Below, piece after piece: positions 6,883-12,719 of a DNA stretch of 13,953 nt. The stretch spans positions 1-13,953 of the forward strand of contig JAQGPB010000436.1 in the NCBI GenBank assembly GCA_028293265.1. The letters run 5' to 3'. This DNA is from Pedosphaera sp. (GTDB lineage: Bacteria > Verrucomicrobiota > Verrucomicrobiae > Limisphaerales > Pedosphaeraceae). The notes under the pieces were generated by a model, which saw only the letters and a list, made by a program, of their open reading frames with translations, made no database searches and had not been told where the DNA came from. Position numbers and translations under genes: made by a program. Position 1 is the first letter of the stretch. The number at the start of each line of letters is the position of its first letter.

Positions 6883-8604
6883 ATGTCTGCTGCCCAACCC
6901 CAAGTTCTGGACCGACCGCAGCGGTGGGATGCGGCCTTTGACCCCGAAATGACGTCGCAGGCGGTCGAGCGCCTTTTGAAGCTCACACCGTTCCGCGACA
7001 TGAAGGCGGAGAATTTTCCCAAACGTCTTTCCCTCGCGGACATTCTCCAGCACGACGTCCGCATCCGCCGCTTCCGCGATGGCGAAATCGTCGTGCGCGA
7101 AGGCGATTATGGAACATCGGCCTTCATGATCATGTCCGGCTCGGTGCGGGTGGTGCTCGGCAGCCTGCCGGCCTCGGTTCTGGGGCGGCGTGAACCAACG
7201 CGCAAAGGACTGTTCAAGGTCCTCGCGCAAATCTGGTCCGGCCGCCGCGAACCGGAGAGTTTCAAGCCTTCGCAGCTCAAGCAGGATTCGCGCGTGACCG
7301 CCCGCAAAGGCCAGGATGACGAAGTGCGTGTCTTTTTGCAGGACGTCCCGCGCATCCTCGATGAAAACAAAACCGCCGTGCTGCAGGCGGGCGAATTCTT
7401 CGGCGAAATCGCCGCATTGAGCCGCATGCCGCGCACCGCCACGGCTTTCGCGCAGGGCGAGGCCGAGTTGCTGGAAATCCGCTGGCAGGGCTTGCGCGAT
7501 CTCATGCGCTACGACGAGGAGTTGCACAATCACATTGACCGTATTTATCGCGCGCGCGCTCTGGCTTCGGCCTTGCGCGAAATTTCCATTTTCAGCCACC
7601 TTTCCGACGACGATCTCAAGAAGGTCATGGACCAAACCGAGTTCGCGACCTACGGCGATTACGATTGGTCCGGCGAATACAAGCGCCTGGCCCAGGCGGG
7701 CGGCACGGGGCTGAAGCCGGAATCCAGCATCGCGCAGGAAGGCGATTATCCAAATGGTGTCATCGTCATACGCGCCGGGTTCGCGCGCCTGAGCCAGAAA
7801 TTCGGCAACGGCCATCGCACCTTGAATTACCTCGGCGCGGGCCAGATTTACGGCTTCGAGGAAACCGCGCACAACTGGCGCAGTTCCGGCGCGCCCGTGC
7901 CGTTGCAACATTCGCTCCGCGTCATCGGCTACACCCACGTGCTCGTCATTCCCACGGCGGTGATGGAATCCATCGTCCTGCCGACCACGCCAAAAAATTC
8001 CCTGCCACCGCCCATCCCCGAAGGCGACGGCGCGGAGGAAATCGTGCCCGACGCGGACGCCGCCGCAAAAATCGGCGCGGACACGCTTGAGTTTCTCACC
8101 GAAAACCGTTTCTTCAACGGCACCGCCTCGATGGTCATTGACTTGGATCGCTGCACGCGTTGCGATGATTGCGTCCGCGCCTGCGCAACCGCGCATGACA
8201 ACAATCCCCGCTTTCTGCGCCACGGCCCTACGAGCGGCAAGATCATGGTCGCCAATGCCTGCATGCATTGCGTGGACCCGGTTTGCATGATCGGCTGCCC
8301 GACCGGCGCCATCCACCGCGACGCTTTCGGCGGTCAGGTCGTCATCAACCCGACCACCTGCATCGGCTGCAAGGCCTGTTACAACAACTGTCCCTACGAC
8401 GCGATCCGCATGGTGGAAATCCGCGACGAAGACGGCGCGTTCATGGTGGACAAGGACATGAAGCCGATCCTCAAGGCGACGAAGTGCGATCTCTGCGTGG
8501 AACAAATGACCGGGCCGGCCTGTGAACGCGCCTGCCCGCACGGCGCGCTCAAGCGCGTCAACCTGAATGAACTCGATGCATTCGCCAAATGGTTGAAAAG
8601 ATGA
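6883..8604 (+). CDS. Fusion: two cyclic-nucleotide-binding domains plus 4x[4Fe-4S] ferredoxin (DmsB/NrfC-like)
   Basis: This is a 573-residue soluble fusion. CNB domain 1 (about residues 36-220) has a ~70-residue charged insertion (95-165) and then a phosphate-binding cassette, GEFFGEIAAL (170-179) with PRTATA (183-188). The Glu and Arg that normally hold cyclic nucleotide are kept. CNB domain 2 (about 233-365) keeps the fold pattern but has LGAGQIYGFEE with no PRTAT arginine, so it is probably non-binding. After a Pro/acidic linker (366-400) comes a DmsB/NrfC/PhsB-type ferredoxin with 16 Cys in four sets: 424/427/430/434, 460/463/468/472, 493/496/499/503 and 535/538/547/551, enough for four [4Fe-4S] clusters. 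No HTH, kinase or cyclase domain is present, so it is not a Crp-type regulator. It lies between an FNR-[2Fe-2S] reductase and a di-heme b protein, where DmsB-like subunits pass electrons. Ligand and electron direction are inferred. Confidence 0.93.
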   Translation: MSAAQPQVLDRPQRWDAAFDPEMTSQAVERLLKLTPFRDMKAENFPKRLSLADILQHDVRIRRFRDGEIVVREGDYGTSAFMIMSGSVRVVLGSLPASVLGRREPTRKGLFKVLAQIWSGRREPESFKPSQLKQDSRVTARKGQDDEVRVFLQDVPRILDENKTAVLQAGEFFGEIAALSRMPRTATAFAQGEAELLEIRWQGLRDLMRYDEELHNHIDRIYRARALASALREISIFSHLSDDDLKKVMDQTEFATYGDYDWSGEYKRLAQAGGTGLKPESSIAQEGDYPNGVIVIRAGFARLSQKFGNGHRTLNYLGAGQIYGFEETAHNWRSSGAPVPLQHSLRVIGYTHVLVIPTAVMESIVLPTTPKNSLPPPIPEGDGAEEIVPDADAAAKIGADTLEFLTENRFFNGTASMVIDLDRCTRCDDCVRACATAHDNNPRFLRHGPTSGKIMVANACMHCVDPVCMIGCPTGAIHRDAFGGQVVINPTTCIGCKACYNNCPYDAIRMVEIRDEDGAFMVDKDMKPILKATKCDLCVEQMTGPACERACPHGALKRVNLNELDAFAKWLKR

Positions 8605-8607
8605 TTA

Positions 8608-8662
8608 TTGGAACGCTACAACGTTACAGCGTTAAATCGTTCCAACGTTGTAACGCTGTAAC
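8608..8662. repeat. Intergenic inverted repeat with two competing hairpins
   Basis: The 83-bp gap inside the redox operon is made of GTTACA/TGTAAC micro-repeats. TTGGAACG (8608-8615) is a perfect reverse complement of CGTTCCAA (8638-8645). Overlapping this, 8615-8633 pairs with 8644-8662 (16 of 19 positions). Both hairpins use position 8615 and 8644-8645, so they exclude each other. This could be a dispersed repeat or could set the relative expression of upstream and downstream genes. No Shine-Dalgarno sequence is seen before the ATG at 8688. Confidence 0.6.
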
Positions 8663-8687
8663 GCTGTAACCACGTAACACCGCAACA

Positions 8688-9512
8688 ATGACCTCCTTCC
8701 GCCAACAACGTTTCCTCGGCGTGACGTTCTTGCTGCTCTCCTCGGCGGCAATCCTCGCGGCATACCAGCGTTACGGCCCGCAATTTCCACGCCTGAGTTA
8801 TTTGTCGGGCGCGGTGCTGTTCGCCGTGATGCTCGTGCTGGCCTTGTACAACGGACGCAAAAAACTCCCATTTCTGCCGCTGTTCACTTCGGAGACCTGG
8901 CTGCAATTTCACATCTATGCGGGCTTTATCACCGTCATCTTGTTCCTCGTGCACATCCGTTTTCGCGCGCCGACGGGCTGGTTTGAAACCATCCTGGCGT
9001 GGCTGTATGTGCTCGTTACCGGCAGCGGCATCGTGGGCCTGGTGGTGACGCGCACGCTGCCCAAACGCCTCACCACGCGCGGCGGCGAAGTCCTTTTCGA
9101 GCGCATCCCCGTCATCCGGCGCGGCTTGCAACAACAGGCCGAAACGCTCGCCCTGAAAGCCATGCCCGAAGTCCACTCGACCACCATCGCCGATTTTTAC
9201 ACGCGGCACTTGCAGGATTTCTTCGACGGCCCCCGCAACTTGTATCTGCACATCATGGAAGTGCGCCGTCCGCAGAACCTTCTCCAAAATAAAATTACCG
9301 ACCTCCACCGCTATTTGAACGACGGTGAACGACAGACCCTCGACCAGATCGCCATGCTCGTCCGCCAAAAGGACGGCCTCGATTACCATCAGGCGCTGCA
9401 ACTGCTCCTGCGCGGCTGGTTGTTCATCCACATACCGCTCACCTACAGCCTGCTGATGTTTTCGGTCGTGCATATCGTTTTGGTCTATGCGTTTTCCGGA
9501 GGCGCGCGGTGA
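8688..9512 (+). CDS. Membrane di-heme cytochrome b (ferric reductase/NOX-like helix pattern)
   Basis: This is a 274-residue membrane protein with five predicted helices (about residues 9-25, 40-54, 72-90, 103-121 and 245-270). Two helices each carry a His pair with exact H-x13-H spacing: H75/H89 and H248/H262. This is the arrangement that holds two stacked b hemes in ferric reductase and NADPH-oxidase membrane domains. By the positive-inside rule the N-terminus is cytoplasmic, and a loop of about 120 residues (122-243) between helices 4 and 5 is also cytoplasmic, large enough to dock redox partners. The likely job is to move electrons between the cytoplasmic Fe-S proteins and the periplasmic multiheme cytochrome encoded next. 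Its stop overlaps the GTG of that gene by 4 bp (GTGA), so they are translationally coupled. I do not recognise a named family; a Pfam-type match may be weak. Confidence 0.82.
   Translation: MTSFRQQRFLGVTFLLLSSAAILAAYQRYGPQFPRLSYLSGAVLFAVMLVLALYNGRKKLPFLPLFTSETWLQFHIYAGFITVILFLVHIRFRAPTGWFETILAWLYVLVTGSGIVGLVVTRTLPKRLTTRGGEVLFERIPVIRRGLQQQAETLALKAMPEVHSTTIADFYTRHLQDFFDGPRNLYLHIMEVRRPQNLLQNKITDLHRYLNDGERQTLDQIAMLVRQKDGLDYHQALQLLLRGWLFIHIPLTYSLLMFSVVHIVLVYAFSGGAR
9498..9502 (+). promoter_or_regulatory. Ribosome-binding site fixing the GTG start of the decaheme cytochrome
   Basis: GGAGG lies inside the end of the cytochrome b gene, 6 nt before the GTG at 9509. It supports the non-ATG start and the 4-bp GTGA overlap. 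Confidence 0.8.
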
Positions 9513-11185
9513 AAGACCAGTTGCCGCCGCCCGATCCCGATCCGGGCCATTATGTCCGCCCGACGCAAAACTGGATTTGCGGCAAGGCGGTCGAAGGCCA
9601 GACCTGCCGCATCGGGCCGGACGCCTCGGGCCGCTGCCGCGCCACCTGCGAATGCGTGCCCGTGCTCGAACTCAAGGAAGGCGAAAAAAAGGGCCGCTAC
9701 AAATGCACCCGCCCCGCTGAATACGGCGGCCCCTGCGAACACGGCCCGCTGCCCGACGGCACCTGCGGACGTCCCATCACCCGCTGCCAGCCGGTCCGCA
9801 GCCTGCGCGCGCAACGCACAGCCTTCACCTACGCCGTCATCACTGCGACGCTCGCGCTGCTGCTGCTCGCGCTGGGTGGTGAACACCGCTGGAACTTCGT
9901 CAGTCCCGGCCCCATTTCCGCGCAACATTCCGGCTCAAGCTTCACCAGCCAATTTCAATGGCTCCATTCCAGCGCCAAGCGGGGCGACGCCGGTTGCGCC
10001 GCCTGCCATGTCAGCGCCCATTCCGGGCCTTCCGGCTGGGTCAAAACCGCGCTCGAAGCCGACCCCGGCCCGTTGCGCGTCCATGCGCTGGCGCTCACGA
10101 CCACGGCGGACATGACCACCATTGACCTGCAATGCGAGCGTTGCCACCTCGGCCACACCTTCCACGAACCGAACGTCGTCGAAAACCATTCCTGCTCCGC
10201 CTGCCACCAGGAACACCAGGGCACCGGTCTCATGAAACCGCCCACCGACGGCAATTGCGCCACCTGCCACGCCAACGCCCAAATCATGCAGGCCTCCTTC
10301 GAGCAGGGCGCCAAGCTTCCGCCCGACGTTTTCAATTTCCGGCCCGCCAGCAGCCGCCAGGTTTTCCAGGCCGCGCGGCCCGGGCGCGGCTACACCCAGG
10401 TCATACATTCCTTCGCCACCGACCACCCCGAGTTCCAGGTGCTCGCCGAGAAACTTCTCGACCCCGACACGCTCAAGTTCAATCACCAGCTTCATCTCAC
10501 CGCGCCCACCGTGCCGCCGGTCAACGGCAAAAGGCTCGAATGCTTGGATTGCCACAAGCTCGATGCCGCCGGCCAGTATCGCCAGAAAATTTCCTTCGAC
10601 CAAAACTGCCGGCAATGCCATTCGCTGCAATTTGACGCGCACAATCCGGACCTTGCGGTCCCGCACGGCGACCCGGAATTCGCCCGCGCCTTTCTCCGCA
10701 GCCTGCCGGTGCAATATGCCGAATACGCCGTCCGCAAGCAGGGCCTCGCCGCGCGCGCCGACTTGGAGAAGTTCGTGCAGGAACAGATGCGGCGGCTTCG
10801 CGAACAGTTCGTCAGCGGCGAAGAACTCGAGCAACGCGTCTTCTTCGGCGATTCGAACCAGGGCCGCGCGCAATTTCCCGCCTGCAACTATTGCCACGAG
10901 GTCAAGCCCGCCGCCGACGCCGCTCCGCTCGTGACCAAACCGGTCATCATGGACCGCTGGCTCGCGCGCGGCGGTTTCAATCACGCCAAGCACCTCACCG
11001 TCGCCTGCGCCCAGTGCCATGAAGTCCTCCACAGCACCCAGACTGCCGATGTGCTGCTGCCGTCCAAGTCCACGTGCGCCACCTGCCACAGCCCCCAAGG
11101 AGGCGTCGCCAGCGGCTGCTCCACCTGCCACAGCTACCACGCGCCGGGGAATGCCATGCCGGTCAAGGTGGCGCAAGAGAAGTGA
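9509..11185 (+). CDS. Membrane-anchored decaheme cytochrome c with cytoplasmic Cys-rich repeat module
   Basis: A 558-residue protein of three parts. Residues 1-103 hold nine Cys in two similar units, C24/C33/C43/C49 (plus C47) and C66/C76/C86/C93, each with a GP after the second Cys and Cys-x-P at the end. This looks like an internal duplication of a metal- or cluster-binding motif. A single membrane helix follows (about 105-124), with basic residues before it, placing the Cys module inside and the rest outside. The periplasmic part has ten CXXCH sites: 163, 209, 229, 250, 345, 367, 459, 500, 523 and 537. F-x-H-x-x-H motifs (about 324-329, 490-495) resemble cytochrome c3/c7 distal ligands. 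A helical, heme-free segment (390-445) separates the heme groups. The likely role is to receive electrons from the coupled di-heme cytochrome b and pass them to periplasmic acceptors. The ten hemes are certain; direction and acceptor are unknown. Confidence 0.93.
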   Translation: MKDQLPPPDPDPGHYVRPTQNWICGKAVEGQTCRIGPDASGRCRATCECVPVLELKEGEKKGRYKCTRPAEYGGPCEHGPLPDGTCGRPITRCQPVRSLRAQRTAFTYAVITATLALLLLALGGEHRWNFVSPGPISAQHSGSSFTSQFQWLHSSAKRGDAGCAACHVSAHSGPSGWVKTALEADPGPLRVHALALTTTADMTTIDLQCERCHLGHTFHEPNVVENHSCSACHQEHQGTGLMKPPTDGNCATCHANAQIMQASFEQGAKLPPDVFNFRPASSRQVFQAARPGRGYTQVIHSFATDHPEFQVLAEKLLDPDTLKFNHQLHLTAPTVPPVNGKRLECLDCHKLDAAGQYRQKISFDQNCRQCHSLQFDAHNPDLAVPHGDPEFARAFLRSLPVQYAEYAVRKQGLAARADLEKFVQEQMRRLREQFVSGEELEQRVFFGDSNQGRAQFPACNYCHEVKPAADAAPLVTKPVIMDRWLARGGFNHAKHLTVACAQCHEVLHSTQTADVLLPSKSTCATCHSPQGGVASGCSTCHSYHAPGNAMPVKVAQEK

Positions 11186-11244
11186 ACTGCTGGCTGTTTC
11201 CGGTTGTTCGATTTCAGGCCATTGCTTTTCTGAGTCGCCACCTC

Positions 11245-11278
11245 GGTGCAGCACTTGCACCAGGGTCTCTGAAGTGCT
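11245..11278. other. Overlapping short inverted repeats after the decaheme gene
   Basis: GGTGCA (11245-11250) pairs with TGCACC (11256-11261), and overlapping it AGCACTT (11250-11256) pairs with AAGTGCT (11272-11278). They lie in the 167-bp gap between the decaheme and peroxidase genes. There is no T-run. They may help end or process the upstream transcript, but chance cannot be excluded. Nothing else is evident in this gap. Confidence 0.25.
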
Positions 11279-11342
11279 AATCTGACGGGCGAGTTTCACC
11301 AACATGCGGGTCAGGGCCACCACCATGACAGCGGGCAACTTT

Positions 11343-11347
11343 GGAGG
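11343..11347 (+). promoter_or_regulatory. Ribosome-binding site of the cytochrome c peroxidase gene
   Basis: GGAGG lies 5 nt before the ATG at 11353 and decides this start over the in-frame TTG at 11341, which itself overlaps the site. Confidence 0.85.
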
Positions 11348-11352
11348 ATCCA

Positions 11353-12633
11353 ATGAATGCTCACGCTTCGGGCTGGATGCGAATCGTTGCTGGGTTGTTG
11401 TTCATGACCCTTTTCGCCGGCAATTCCGCTTCATCAGCCGGCAATCCGCCGCCCATTCCCAAACCCGGACGTTTGGCCGAACCAAGGTCTTTGCAGCAGG
11501 CCGGCCTGCCCGTCGCCCAGACCCGCGCGGCCATTCCGTCGGACAATCCCCAGACGCCGGAAAAAATCGCCCTCGGAAAAATGCTCTTCTTCGATGGCCG
11601 GTTGTCCGCTGACGGAACCATCGCCTGCGCCACCTGCCATGATCCCGTGCGCGCTTTTACCGACGGACGGCCCGTCTCGGCCGGCATCCATGGCCGCGTT
11701 GGCCAACGCAATGCCCCGACCATTCTCAACGCCCTCTATAACAAGTATCAATTCTGGGACGGGCGGGTCATTACGCTGGAGCAGCAGGCGGAATTGCCGG
11801 TCATCAATCCCGTCGAAATGGGCCAGCCCAGCGTGGCGGCGGCCATGGCCGGCATCCGCAACGTCAAGGAATACCAGCATGCGTACCAAGCCGTATTCGG
11901 ACGGCCACCCAATGGCCCCGACACTTGGCGCGCGATTGCCGCTTACGAACGGACTTTGATTTCGTTCAACTCCCCATTTGACCGGTTCATGGCGGGCGAC
12001 CGGAATGCCGTGGACGATCCGGCCAGGCGCGGCTGGCGGCTCTTCAACGGCCAGGCCCGCTGCAACAAATGTCACGCCCTCAGCGGCAGCCAGCCCAACC
12101 TCATCAGCTTCACAGATAATGATTTTCACAACATTGGCATCGGCACCATCCGGCATCAGGTCGTCGCGCTCGCGCACGAAGCCGGGCGGTCCGTCGTTTT
12201 GGGAGATGCCGCCGCCACCGACCGCGCCGCCATCCAGAGCGACCTGAGCGTGCTCGGCCGCTTTCTCGTCACCAGGAAGCAGCCGGACATTGCTGCCTTC
12301 AAGACCCCGGACCTGCGCAATCTGCTCGTCACCGCGCCCTACTTCCATGACGGTTCTGCAGCCACCCTGTGGGATGTGATTGACCACTACAACAAGGGCG
12401 CCGGCCTGCCAAACCCGTTCCTCGACCGGGATATCCAGCCCCTCGCCCTAACCGAGAACGACATCAACGACCTCGTTGCCTTCCTCGCTTCGCTGACCAG
12501 CGATGACTACAGGGAACCGGCGATCAAGGAACTGGCCCGGCAACGCACTGATGCGAAGTCATATCGGCCGCAACGCGATATCGGGAGAGCCTTCGGTTCA
12601 AAACCGCGCCGGCCGGCACTGGCCGGCCCGTGA
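11353..12633 (+). CDS. Diheme cytochrome c peroxidase (MauG/CcpA family)
   Basis: A periplasmic diheme enzyme of 426 residues. Members reduce hydrogen peroxide with electrons from cytochromes, or in MauG-type proteins carry out other oxidations. A signal peptide is clear (WMRIVAGLLFMTLFAGNSASSA, cleavage near residue 28). The heme sites are CATCH (92-96) and CNKCH (237-241). Family blocks are present: LGKMLFFDGRLS before heme 1, RNAPTILNALYNKYQFWDG after it, and PYFHDGS with TLWDVIDHYN near the C-terminus. The last ~40 residues form a basic, Arg-rich tail beyond the usual end. The gene has its own strong ribosome-binding site and lies 167 bp after the decaheme gene on the same strand, so it may have its own promoter or be read from the operon. 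It is a plausible electron sink for the upstream cytochromes, but this is inferred from position only. Confidence 0.93.
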   Translation: MNAHASGWMRIVAGLLFMTLFAGNSASSAGNPPPIPKPGRLAEPRSLQQAGLPVAQTRAAIPSDNPQTPEKIALGKMLFFDGRLSADGTIACATCHDPVRAFTDGRPVSAGIHGRVGQRNAPTILNALYNKYQFWDGRVITLEQQAELPVINPVEMGQPSVAAAMAGIRNVKEYQHAYQAVFGRPPNGPDTWRAIAAYERTLISFNSPFDRFMAGDRNAVDDPARRGWRLFNGQARCNKCHALSGSQPNLISFTDNDFHNIGIGTIRHQVVALAHEAGRSVVLGDAAATDRAAIQSDLSVLGRFLVTRKQPDIAAFKTPDLRNLLVTAPYFHDGSAATLWDVIDHYNKGAGLPNPFLDRDIQPLALTENDINDLVAFLASLTSDDYREPAIKELARQRTDAKSYRPQRDIGRAFGSKPRRPALAGP

Positions 12634-12719
12634 TTCGCCAAGCGGCGGGAAGCGACGCCAAGCGAAGTTATCCGGCAAAAGGCGTACCCGCCGGCTTCAG
12701 CAATTCAAAATCCCGTTTG

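Noticed and set aside
6622..8541. A very long open frame on the minus strand opposite the CNB-ferredoxin gene
   Set aside because: Its translation is low-complexity, Ala/Arg/His-rich and without any domain, while the plus strand has clear CNB and cluster motifs. It is an effect of high GC at third codon positions.
1799..8604. Link between c-di-AMP made by CdaA and the cyclic-nucleotide domains of the redox fusion
   Set aside because: CNB domains bind 3',5'-cyclic mononucleotides, not c-di-AMP, and the two loci are separate units on opposite strands. Proximity alone is not evidence.
6883..8604. The CNB protein as a Crp/Fnr-type transcription factor
   Set aside because: There is no helix-turn-helix after the CNB domains; a 16-Cys ferredoxin domain follows.
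9935..11353. Long minus-strand open frame opposite the decaheme gene
   Set aside because: It mirrors a certain gene with ten CXXCH motifs and has Gly/Ala/Val-rich composition with no recognisable domain.
12636..12664. Two direct copies of CGCCAAGCG 20 bp apart after the peroxidase gene
   Set aside because: Nine bases, two copies, in GC-rich sequence; too little to support an attachment site or repeat family.
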